Assembly (NCBI GenBank): GCA_026387915.1
Contig: JAPLKS010000021.1
Location: 17,209-81,208, forward strand
DNA: 64,000 bases
Origin: Gemmatimonadota bacterium
Lineage (GTDB): Bacteria; Gemmatimonadota; Gemmatimonadetes; Gemmatimonadales; Gemmatimonadaceae
Direction: 5' to 3'
Notes under the pieces: generated by a model
Seen by the model: only the letters and a program-made list of their open reading frames with translations
Databases searched by the model: none
What the model was told of the DNA's origin: nothing
Program-made: the position numbers and the translations under genes
Shown here: positions 49,437 to 57,545 of the stretch, in pieces
How the letters are laid out: every line of letters starts with the position of its first letter
Position numbering within the stretch: position 1 is the stretch's first letter

Positions 49437-50909
49437 CTAGCGCAATTTCTGCACCAGCGCCCGTTCCCCGTGTCCGGGGTGCACGTCCTCAGCGACCGTG
49501 CCGTTTTTCACCACCGGTATTCCGTTGACCAGCACCCACCGAAAGCCAATGGATGGTGTGGCAGGCCGCTGATACGTGGACTGGTCAATCACGGTCGCTG
49601 GATCGAATACTGCAATATCGGCGTCGGCACCGACTTTAATCCGGCCTTTGTTGCGAAACTGGGGGGCGAGTTTCTCGAGGCGTTGCGCAGGCATCAGCGC
49701 GAGCTTGCGAATCGCCTCAGTCAGTGAGAGCTGCTTGGTCTCGCGCACATAGTAACCGAGCGTCCGCGCACTCGTGCCGGTGGTGCGTGGATGTCCAAGG
49801 CCGTTTTCAATCCGGCCGTCGCTCGCAATCGACGTCAACGGGCTCCTCATGGCCATGGCTTCCATGTCTGGTGTGTTCAAAAACAGGATCACCATGCCAC
49901 CCGGTTTCCGGTTTGCCGTAAAGGTCGCGCGGGTGAGCCGTTCGCCGGTGCTTACGAGCATCAACTTTGAAAACATGCTGTCAGGGCCATTCACGAACTG
50001 ATCGAGCAGCGGAGAACTGATCTCCGTCATGCCCGCCGAGTACGGGTAGGCTTCGGCGGTCACATCGAGGCCACGGCTGCGGGCCTCCTGCACGAGCGCG
50101 AGTGTCTTGGGCGTGGAGGCGAGGCTCATGCTGTTGAGATGCACGAGATGCACTGGCGCGCCGCTAATCGCGCTCGCGGCGATGACTTCCATGTACGATT
50201 CCACGGAACTGCCAGGGTCGCTCGTGCCAAAGGCGCGTGTGTGCACAAAGACCGGCGCGTGATACTTGGCCGCGCTCCGGAACGCTTCGAGCACCTCGTA
50301 CTTACTCGCGGCCGGCGTGTACTGCAGGCCCATCCCTACGCCAATAGCGCCCGCGGCGAGTCCGGTTTCGATGTATCGGCGGATGGCCGCGATTTGTTCG
50401 TCGGATGCGACATCGTGCCCCGCATGGTCGAGCGGGAGAAACGATCCGCCGTCTTTCATCACGGCCATGCGCGCCTTGATGTGCCCCGCGGAGGCGCCAA
50501 AGTTGATGAGCGCTTTGCCTTCGCGTTCCGCATACCACGACGGCACGTCCGCCGCGCCCACCTCGAGCTCGAGCGCGGTGGTCACCCCGCCGAGTGCGTA
50601 CAGCCGATAGTTCTCATCATTCTGGCCGTGCACGTGGAGATCGATGAAACCCGGCGCTACCACCAGCCCCTTGGCATCGATCACTTGCTTGCCCGCCAAC
50701 GGGCCGGCGGAAATGGCCACGATCTTCCCGTGAGTGATCCCAACGGACCGCACCGCGTCCAGCTTGGTTTCGGGGTCGATCACCCGACCATTGGCAATGA
50801 CCACGTCGTAGCGGGCGGACTGCGCTGAGAGCGGGCGGGCGGCGAACGGCAACGCCGCGAGCGACGCTAAGAGCGGAAACAGCGCGAACACGGCACGGGA
50901 ACGAATCAC
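49437..50909 (-). CDS. Exported D-aminoacylase-like amidohydrolase
   Basis: 490 aa. The GTG start at 50909 has GGAG 7 nt upstream and opens a signal peptide ending R-P-L-S-A-Q. The metal-dependent amidohydrolase core shows V-I-A-N-G-R-V-I-D near 33, the H-x-H motif F-I-D-L-H-V-H near 75, V-F-V-H-T-R near 220, L-V-H-L-N near 252, I-A-S-D-G near 355 (metal-ligand Asp), and A-D-I-A-V-F-D-P near 440. The pattern fits N-acyl-D-amino-acid deacylases and D-glutamate-type enzymes, which act on D-amino-acid derivatives from cell-wall peptides. Exact specificity is unknown. Confidence 0.88.
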   Translation of the reverse strand: MIRSRAVFALFPLLASLAALPFAARPLSAQSARYDVVIANGRVIDPETKLDAVRSVGITHGKIVAISAGPLAGKQVIDAKGLVVAPGFIDLHVHGQNDENYRLYALGGVTTALELEVGAADVPSWYAEREGKALINFGASAGHIKARMAVMKDGGSFLPLDHAGHDVASDEQIAAIRRYIETGLAAGAIGVGMGLQYTPAASKYEVLEAFRSAAKYHAPVFVHTRAFGTSDPGSSVESYMEVIAASAISGAPVHLVHLNSMSLASTPKTLALVQEARSRGLDVTAEAYPYSAGMTEISSPLLDQFVNGPDSMFSKLMLVSTGERLTRATFTANRKPGGMVILFLNTPDMEAMAMRSPLTSIASDGRIENGLGHPRTTGTSARTLGYYVRETKQLSLTEAIRKLALMPAQRLEKLAPQFRNKGRIKVGADADIAVFDPATVIDQSTYQRPATPSIGFRWVLVNGIPVVKNGTVAEDVHPGHGERALVQKLR

Positions 50910-51129
50910 GTCGGGACTCCGAGTGGGCTGAGCAAGTGGGAGATTCGATAGCGAAAAGCCCCACAATCATACGGTGTTGCTGGCCGGTGAGCCATCGGAG
51001 GTTCTCTCGCGCGGGCGGGCGGCGACCGCGAGAAGAAACCGGTCACCTCGGTAGATCACCTTGCGCCGCCCCTCGGGGCTACTGATACTCCATCGCCACC
51101 GTTGATTCACTCCTTTGGCCCCACTTCCA

Positions 51130-51516
51130 ATGACACACCGTCCCATCCACGCACCGAACCTGCCAAAGCCTGTCGGTCCCTACTCACCAGGGATGGGCTT
51201 TGAACGACTGATTTTTGTCTCTGGCCAAGGCTCGACCGATCCGGCCACCGGCCTGCTGGCCGGCACCGACGCCGCGACGCAGACGGAGCAGTGCCTCAAG
51301 AATGTGCGCACCATTCTGCAGGCGGCGGGGTCGGACCTTCAGTACGTGCTCCGATGCGGCGTCTTTTTGCTCGACATGAAGGAGTTCGAGCAGATGAACG
51401 GCGTCTATCAGCGCATGTTCGGCGATCATCGTCCGGCGCGGACCACCATCCAGGCCGCCGCGTTGCCGGGTGTGGGTTTGCGCGTCGAGATCGACTGTAT
51501 CGCCTACAAGCCCTAA
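51130..51516 (+). CDS. ridA: RidA family enamine/imine deaminase
   Basis: 128 aa trimeric fold of the RidA/YjgF family, which clears reactive enamines and imines formed by PLP enzymes. Key pieces are P-V-G-P-Y-S-P near 14-20, F-V-S-G-Q-G near 30, the catalytic Arg region V-L-R-C-G-V-F-L near 75 and the terminal R-V-E-I-D-C-I-A near 118-125. The catalytic Arg and Glu appear kept. The ATG at 51130 is preferred over a TTG five codons earlier. Between 50910 and 51129 no gene is seen. Confidence 0.92.
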   Translation: MTHRPIHAPNLPKPVGPYSPGMGFERLIFVSGQGSTDPATGLLAGTDAATQTEQCLKNVRTILQAAGSDLQYVLRCGVFLLDMKEFEQMNGVYQRMFGDHRPARTTIQAAALPGVGLRVEIDCIAYKP

Positions 51517-51550
51517 CGGCGCGCTGCCGCCTCCCGCCGCACCGGAGCGG

Positions 51551-51599
51551 GAGGCGCGGCGAGGCGCGGCGAGGCGCGGCGAGGCGCGGCGAGGCGGCG
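51551..51599. repeat. 10-bp tandem repeat GAGGCGCGGC, about five copies
   Basis: Perfect copies at 51551, 51561, 51571 and 51581, then a partial copy. The first copy also pairs with GCCTCCCGC just upstream to form a hairpin after ridA. It is not in a gene. Confidence 0.9.
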
Positions 51600-51697
51600 T
51601 CCGTGGTCGGCGACGATCGCACCGACTACATTTTCTGGTGATCGTTTCAGGGCACCACCGGACTCACGTTTTATGAAGAGCGTCCCCCCGGAGCTCA

Positions 51698-53893
51698 ATG
51701 CAACGCGACGCTGAACGCGCGATTGGCGAGCGCACCACCACCAGCACGACGCAAGCGACGGAACGCCTTTCGCCGGCCCATCAGGGCTGGCTCAAAGAGT
51801 TTTCGGTCGTCATGCATCGGCGCTACGCGTATCCGCCGCGCCATCCGTCGCGCCTCTCCGCAGAATCCGTCGCGCTCGCCGCACTCGACCTCGCGCTGAC
51901 GCAGCGGCCCGAAATCACGCTCGCCATCACCAAGCGTCAGATCGTGATCGACGGCGGCTATTCCGATCTCAAAAACCCCGCCCTCTCAGAACTCGCCGAA
52001 CGGCTCCACCGGCAAGGGATCGGCACGATCACGATTCGCGCGGGCATCACGCACCGCGAGTTCGATCGGCTCCTCGAACGGATTCTCCATACGAAGCCGC
52101 AGGGCGAGGACGCCGATCACGACGACGAGCCGTGGCGCGACGAAGACGATGAGCCCTCGCTCGGCCCGCACGTCGGCATTGAGATGCTCTCGTATGATGG
52201 CCTCGCGCTCAACGACGAAATCGATGACGACGGCCACGGGACAGACGCCACCGGCGATCGGCTTTGGCGCGAGTTGGCACAGCTCGCGCTCTCGGGATGG
52301 GACGGCACCGACGGCTCCGGCCACGCGGGCGGCGGGGACTCCAAAGAAGCCGGCACGGGACGACGCGCGAGCGCGGAGTTTGCGTCGCTGAGTCCCACCG
52401 GCGAGTTCATGACCGCAACGAGCGCCGATCAGCTCGCCAAAGTCATCAGCCAGCGCGCCGCCGATAGTCGCTTCGCCCCCGAGGTGCTCAAGGCCATGCT
52501 GCGACTTGGCCGTCACACGCGACGGCGCGGACGCTCTGGGAGCGGTGCACTCGCGGCTCGATTGCGTGACGTCATGCAACGCCTCGAACCGGGCACTATG
52601 CGTTCGCTGCTCGACACCGAACTCGATCCTGCCAAGCAACGCGTGCTCTTTCTGCAGGGCGTGGACGCGCTCCCCTTTTCGGTGGTGCTCGAATGGATCG
52701 AAGCGGCGGCCGCCAGCGCAGATCAATCCATCTCGCACCATCTACTACGCTTACTCAAGAAACTCGCCTCGCAAGCACGGCGGCGGCGCGATAACGGACC
52801 CGATGAAGGCGGCGAAGCCATGCGTGTCGCGGCCCGTCAACTGATTGATGGATGGACACTCGACGGACGCGAGACGCAAGCGCATTCCAACCTGCTCGAG
52901 CGGCTCGCGAGCTACGACCGCAGCGACACACGCGATGACGGCGACGACCTCGCCGGGGCAGACCGCCTCGTGCAGATGGCACTCGAGATCGACGTGGCGG
53001 GCACAGATGTTCTCGGCGCGGTAGATCATCTCGCCGACAATCGCCAACTGGGGCCCTTGCTCGTCTTACTCGACGGGATCGCGACCTCCGACGTCGCGAG
53101 CCCCGCCATTCAGGCACACCTGCTCTCGCCCGAAACGCTCCGCCGCATTCTCCTCACCGAACCCATCGACGCGGAAGGCGCGCGCCAGTTGCTCGCACGC
53201 TGCAGCGCAGCGCACGCCGACACCATGCTCGACGCGCTCGCGATTTCGGAGTCCAAAGAAACGCGCCTGCTCATCTTGCAGCGACTGCGTGAGATCGGAG
53301 ACGGGGCTCGCGACGCCATCGTCGCGCGGCTCGCCGGTTCGATTTGGCAGGTGCAGCGCAATCTGCTCTATCTCCTCGCGTCGATCCCGACGCTCCCAGA
53401 TGACTTGCGCATCGAAGGGTTTGCCAAACACGAAGAACCCGCCGTGCGCGTGGAAGCCGTACGCGTACTCGTCCGGATGCCGGCGCGCCGTGAAACGGCG
53501 ATTCACGATGCCCTTGGCGATCGTGATCCCCGCGTGATCCGCACCGCACTCGACGCCGCGCAACAGGGAGTTCCGCGCCGAGCCGCGCTCCGGTTGTTGC
53601 AGTGCCTGCAGCAGGCCGACAAAGATTCCGACGTTCGCGTGCGCGGGATTCCCTTGCTCGGCCAAGTGCCCACCACAACGGCGCGCGACTGGCTCCTGCA
53701 AATCACACTACGGCGGCGCGGCCTGTTTCGGCGTTGGGCACTCCAGCCGGCATCAGAAGAATTGCTTGTCGCCGTGCGCGTGCTCGCGGCGCACTGGGGG
53801 CGTGACGCCGCCGCGGCTACCGTCTTCAAGCTCGCCGCCAAATCCGGCGAGGCGACCATTCGCGACGCCGCCCGCGTGACGGGGGCCGCATGA
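51698..53893 (+). CDS. Large HEAT-like helical repeat protein coupled to HD-GYP gene
   Basis: 731 aa cytosolic protein, not assigned to a named family. Residues about 25-120 form an alpha/beta domain beginning W-L-K-E-F and including Y-P-P-R-H-P (45-50) and I-V-I-D-G-G-Y. A second domain follows, then a long helical part with HEAT-like units, such as V-R-V-E-A-V-R-V-L-V near 590 and V-I-R-T-A-L-D-A-A near 615. The N-terminal domain resembles that of the next protein. An acidic stretch (D-A-D-H-D-D-E-P) lies near 130. It ends with ATGA overlap with the HD-GYP gene, so the two products are made together and probably interact. Confidence 0.8.
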   Translation: MQRDAERAIGERTTTSTTQATERLSPAHQGWLKEFSVVMHRRYAYPPRHPSRLSAESVALAALDLALTQRPEITLAITKRQIVIDGGYSDLKNPALSELAERLHRQGIGTITIRAGITHREFDRLLERILHTKPQGEDADHDDEPWRDEDDEPSLGPHVGIEMLSYDGLALNDEIDDDGHGTDATGDRLWRELAQLALSGWDGTDGSGHAGGGDSKEAGTGRRASAEFASLSPTGEFMTATSADQLAKVISQRAADSRFAPEVLKAMLRLGRHTRRRGRSGSGALAARLRDVMQRLEPGTMRSLLDTELDPAKQRVLFLQGVDALPFSVVLEWIEAAAASADQSISHHLLRLLKKLASQARRRRDNGPDEGGEAMRVAARQLIDGWTLDGRETQAHSNLLERLASYDRSDTRDDGDDLAGADRLVQMALEIDVAGTDVLGAVDHLADNRQLGPLLVLLDGIATSDVASPAIQAHLLSPETLRRILLTEPIDAEGARQLLARCSAAHADTMLDALAISESKETRLLILQRLREIGDGARDAIVARLAGSIWQVQRNLLYLLASIPTLPDDLRIEGFAKHEEPAVRVEAVRVLVRMPARRETAIHDALGDRDPRVIRTALDAAQQGVPRRAALRLLQCLQQADKDSDVRVRGIPLLGQVPTTTARDWLLQITLRRRGLFRRWALQPASEELLVAVRVLAAHWGRDAAAATVFKLAAKSGEATIRDAARVTGAA

Positions 53894-55104
53894 ACGTCCC
53901 CGCCTCTTTCATGGTCTCGCTGGGCCAGTGCCTCTCGACCATGTCGTTGTATCCGAGCGGCCACCCCGCGCGCGAAAAAGTCATCGACGCCTCATTCACG
54001 CGCCTTCTCGACGTACTCAGCGACATTCAGTTCGCTGAGTTTTCGGTAATCGGCGGCGGCGTGATATTTCAGGGCCGCGTCCTCGACGAACTCCGCTCGT
54101 GGGACTGGGCCACACGACTCGCCGCCGTTGGCATCGAACGGCTGGAGATTGACGCCGACGTGTCGCGCGAGGCGTGGTCTGAGGCACTCGATGAGATGTG
54201 GCAGAAACTGAACGGTCACGCGCCGGAATCCAACGACGCGCGACAGTTGGTGGCGACGTCCATCCGTTTTGGATCACTGCGTGTGATGGGTGGCGAGGGC
54301 ACAGCAGGCGGTGTGGATGGCGCCGCCAAACCGGCCACGGGCGAGACGGACCAAATTCCCGAGGACGCCCCGACGTCGCTTGGCCTAACCCTCAAAGATG
54401 AAATCGCCGCCGTCAGTTGGATTCACGAGGAAGTGCTCACCTCCGACCGGCTGCCGATGGCCGAGGTTGAGGCGATAGTTGGGTCACTCGCGATCGCGAT
54501 GAAGTCGGAGCAGAAGATGCTCCTTCCACTTGTGATGCTTAAGGATTTTGATCAATACACCACGACGCACGCCTGCAACGTCTCGGTGCTGTCGATGGGG
54601 CTCGCCGAGCAAATGGGCTGCTCACGCTCGGAGATCCGTGCGTTTGGCGTGGCCGGACTACTCCACGACATTGGGAAAGTGCGCATTCCCAAAGACATCC
54701 TCACCAAGCCAGGCCGACTCACTGATCAAGAAAAAGCCGTGATGGCCACGCACCCGCAAGAAGGCGCGCGCATTCTACTGGAACGCCACAAGGGACTCCA
54801 GATGGCTGCGGTCGTGGCGTACGAACACCACATCTGTATTGACGGCAACGGCTACCCGCATTTTCACTTTGATCGCGGGTGCCATTTTGCGAGTCGGCTC
54901 GTACACGTGTGCGACGTGTACGACGCGCTCTCCACCAACCGACCATATCGCAAGCCGTGGACGTCGGAGCAGGCGCTGACGTACATCGAACAACGCGAAG
55001 GCACGGAGGTGGACCCCGCGATCAGTCGCGCGTTCGGCACGATGGTGCGCGGCTCAACTATTGGGCATGTCCCGATGCCTGAAAATTCGGAGCGCGACGA
55101 CTAG
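53890..55104 (+). CDS. HD-GYP domain protein (putative c-di-GMP phosphodiesterase)
   Basis: 404 aa. The N-terminal domain (1-115) shares Y-P-x-x-H-P and secondary structure with the protein encoded upstream. A linker (110-170) leads to an HD-GYP domain from about 175: H-D-I-G-K-V near 259-264, H-P near 288, E-H-H near 312-314, G-N-G-Y-P near 319-323, and D-V-Y-D-A-L-S near 346. The G-Y-P signature and metal ligands are intact, so hydrolysis of cyclic di-GMP is plausible. No receiver domain is present; the N-terminal domain probably provides control. The gene overlaps the HEAT-like gene by 4 nt and converges on the PLP enzyme gene. Confidence 0.9.
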   Translation: MNVPASFMVSLGQCLSTMSLYPSGHPAREKVIDASFTRLLDVLSDIQFAEFSVIGGGVIFQGRVLDELRSWDWATRLAAVGIERLEIDADVSREAWSEALDEMWQKLNGHAPESNDARQLVATSIRFGSLRVMGGEGTAGGVDGAAKPATGETDQIPEDAPTSLGLTLKDEIAAVSWIHEEVLTSDRLPMAEVEAIVGSLAIAMKSEQKMLLPLVMLKDFDQYTTTHACNVSVLSMGLAEQMGCSRSEIRAFGVAGLLHDIGKVRIPKDILTKPGRLTDQEKAVMATHPQEGARILLERHKGLQMAAVVAYEHHICIDGNGYPHFHFDRGCHFASRLVHVCDVYDALSTNRPYRKPWTSEQALTYIEQREGTEVDPAISRAFGTMVRGSTIGHVPMPENSERDD

Positions 55105-55144
55105 CGTCGCATCCCACCCGTGCGCGTCACGCCGCCGGACTGCT

Positions 55145-56395
55145 CTAGCTCGCCAACTCCTTAAGTGCACGCACAAATGCATCGAGTTCGGCCGTGGACG
55201 TATACACGGCCGGCGTAATGCGGGCGCCGTGTACACCAGCACCGTCAATGGCCACGGTCCAGATTTTGTACTTGTCGAGCAGCACTTTTGCGAACTCGCC
55301 GGGCGCCATCCCCTGCACGCCGACATTCGCAATCGCACACGACCGCGTGGGATCAGCCGGTGTGTTCATCACAATCTTGGGCAGGTTCCGCACGCGGCTC
55401 GTCCAATACTGCTGGATATAGCGCAGCCGCGCTTCCTTACGAGCAATGCCGATCATCTCGTGGAAGGCGATCGAGTTCTCAATGGTGAGATCGGTGTGGA
55501 CGGGATGCGTGCCGGTGTGGTTGAGTTTGCCGATGCTTCCCAGCGGCGCGCCCTCGTCACCAAAGATCGGCCAGAGTTTGGCAATCCGATCTTCCCGCAC
55601 ATACAGAATGCCGGCGCCAAGTGGCGTGGCGAGCCATTTATGGAGCGAGGCGCCGTAGTAATCGCAATGCAAGTCGGGAATTCGATAGTCGAGCTGGGCG
55701 AAGGCGTGCGCGCCATCGACCATCACCTCCACCCCTCGAGCATGCGCCATATCGCAAATCGCCCGCACCGGCAGAATATGGCCGGTGATATTCACCATGT
55801 GCGGAATCATCAGCAGCCGCGTCCGCGGAGTGAGCGCATTGGCATACACCTGCACCACCTCGGCGTCCGTCTTGGGATTCATCGGAATGTCGATGAACCG
55901 GTTCACCATGCCGTGGCGGCGCGCCTGGAGCTTGAACATGTCGATCATGGCGCCGTAGTCCTGATTCGCCATCACCGCTTCATCACCGGGCTTCCAGTCA
56001 AAGCCGTTGATGACCGTGTCGAGTGACTCGGTGGTATTGCGTGTAATGATCAACGCGTCGGGCGAACAGCCGGCGAGCGCCGCCAGCTTGGTGCGCACGC
56101 GGAGCTTGTCGTCATCCTTGCGCGTCCTCATATAGTGCGACGCTTCCACGTTGATCGCGCGCACGTTCTTGATGAACGCCTCGAGCACCTCTTCAGGCTG
56201 AAAACAATAAAAACCGTTTTCCAGATTGATGTAGTCGCTGGTCAGCTTGAACTTGCTGCGCACGGCCGCCCAAAACGGTTCGTCTTCGGCGAGTTGCGCC
56301 ACTGGCATCGCGGCATAGCGCGCGAACAGCTCCGGCCCGAACACCATCCCCATCGACGCGCCGCCAACGGTCCGCAGAAACTCGCGCTTGTTCAT
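55145..56395 (-). CDS. PLP-dependent class V aminotransferase-fold enzyme with Tat-like leader
   Basis: 416 aa related to isopenicillin N epimerase/cysteine desulfurase fold enzymes. The PLP Lys is K253 in G-A-S-L-H-K-W-L, D227 lies in M-V-D-G-A-H, and T-R-N-T-T-E-S near 118-124 binds the phosphate. The N-terminus N-K-R-E-F-L-R-T-V-G-G followed by a small hydrophobic segment looks like a Tat signal with K-R in place of R-R, which would export the folded, cofactor-loaded enzyme. The reaction is unknown. It is third in a minus-strand run after the sulfatase and the peptidase lipoprotein, 11 nt from the latter. Confidence 0.88.
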   Translation of the reverse strand: MNKREFLRTVGGASMGMVFGPELFARYAAMPVAQLAEDEPFWAAVRSKFKLTSDYINLENGFYCFQPEEVLEAFIKNVRAINVEASHYMRTRKDDDKLRVRTKLAALAGCSPDALIITRNTTESLDTVINGFDWKPGDEAVMANQDYGAMIDMFKLQARRHGMVNRFIDIPMNPKTDAEVVQVYANALTPRTRLLMIPHMVNITGHILPVRAICDMAHARGVEVMVDGAHAFAQLDYRIPDLHCDYYGASLHKWLATPLGAGILYVREDRIAKLWPIFGDEGAPLGSIGKLNHTGTHPVHTDLTIENSIAFHEMIGIARKEARLRYIQQYWTSRVRNLPKIVMNTPADPTRSCAIANVGVQGMAPGEFAKVLLDKYKIWTVAIDGAGVHGARITPAVYTSTAELDAFVRALKELAS

Positions 56396-56406
56396 GATAT
56401 GGCCTC

Positions 56407-57474
56407 TTAGTTGCCGAACGTGTGGGCGTCGACGTCTTTCAGGAATTTGATCAATCCGCTGTAAAAGATCGGACCGTCGTCATACATGACCATGTGACCC
56501 GCGTTCGGGCACAGCAGAAAGCGCCCCTTCGGCAACTGCTTGGACATCCACTCCATATGCTTGGGGTCCATCGTGTCGTACGCCCCGCCAACCACGAGCG
56601 TGGGGACCGTGATCGATTTCAAGTCCGCGCTACGATCCCACTTCTCGAGCTTGCCACTGGCCCCCAGTTCACTGGGCCCCTGCATTGGAATGTAGATGTC
56701 GTTGTTCACGTGCTTCAGCGCGCGATTCACCGGGTCGGGCCACTCGGCGGCGGGACGACGCAATAAGTGTTTTTCGTAGTGGTTCGGGCCAAGCAACTCC
56801 ATGTACCGTGGATTCGCATAATCCTTCTTGGCCTCGATCGCCTTGATCTCAGCGAGCACCTTCTGGTCCATCGCTGGCATCAGCACGTTCGTCGCATACT
56901 CGTTGTACGCGGGAATGCTCGACATCATACTCGAGATAATGAGCCCCTTGAGGTTCTTGCCATACTTGAGCGCGTATTCCGTGGCCAGCAGGCCGCCCCA
57001 CGAATGGCCGAGCAAAAAGAAGTTGGTGCTGTCCATGCCGAGGGCTTGGCGCACCTGCTCCACTTCCTCCACAAAACGCTCGGTGCGCCAGAGCGAGGAA
57101 TCCTTGGGCTGGTCGCTGTAGAACGAGCCCAGTTGGTCGTAGTAGTAGTACTCGATGCCGGCGCCGGGCAAATACGCGTCCGCCGATTCGAAATACTCGT
57201 GCGTCATCCCTGGACCGCCGTGCAACAGCAGGAGCTTGATGTGCGGGTTGTTTCCCACACGCTTGGTCCAAACGTTGAACGTCCCCTTGGGCGTCGTGAT
57301 CTTGATCAAGCGCACGCCGCCGCTGTACGAGTCGGCGCGGCCGGTGGTATCGAAGTAACTCGCCGGCGGCGCGGAGGCCGTGCTGCGGTCGGCAGTCTTT
57401 CCGGTGCAGGCGGCTACTACCACCACCGCAGCCAGCGTGATCGCGCGACGGACGAATGCATTCATATAAAACAT
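56407..57474 (-). CDS. Proline iminopeptidase-like lipoprotein
   Basis: 355 aa alpha/beta hydrolase of peptidase family S33. A lipoprotein leader ends V-A-A-C (Cys near 23). Catalytic features are H-G-G-P-G near 86-90 (typical of proline iminopeptidases), nucleophile G-H-S-W-G-G near 155, acid in G-A-Y-D-T-M-D and His in N-A-G-H-M. The lid domain between 185 and 270 is rich in charged helices. It probably releases N-terminal Pro or other residues from peptides in the envelope. The start at 57474 has AGGA 7 nt upstream. It lies between the sulfatase and PLP enzyme genes in one unit. Confidence 0.9.
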   Translation of the reverse strand: MFYMNAFVRRAITLAAVVVVAACTGKTADRSTASAPPASYFDTTGRADSYSGGVRLIKITTPKGTFNVWTKRVGNNPHIKLLLLHGGPGMTHEYFESADAYLPGAGIEYYYYDQLGSFYSDQPKDSSLWRTERFVEEVEQVRQALGMDSTNFFLLGHSWGGLLATEYALKYGKNLKGLIISSMMSSIPAYNEYATNVLMPAMDQKVLAEIKAIEAKKDYANPRYMELLGPNHYEKHLLRRPAAEWPDPVNRALKHVNNDIYIPMQGPSELGASGKLEKWDRSADLKSITVPTLVVGGAYDTMDPKHMEWMSKQLPKGRFLLCPNAGHMVMYDDGPIFYSGLIKFLKDVDAHTFGN

Positions 57475-57545
57475 TGTGAGTTCCTAGGTTGTTTGGGCGT
57501 GCATATAATAGTGCGCCAACACCCGATCCCGCGAATACGGGACGG

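Noticed and set aside
51551..51599. The 10-bp tandem array as a CRISPR array
   Set aside because: The repeats are contiguous with no spacers, and no cas genes are present.
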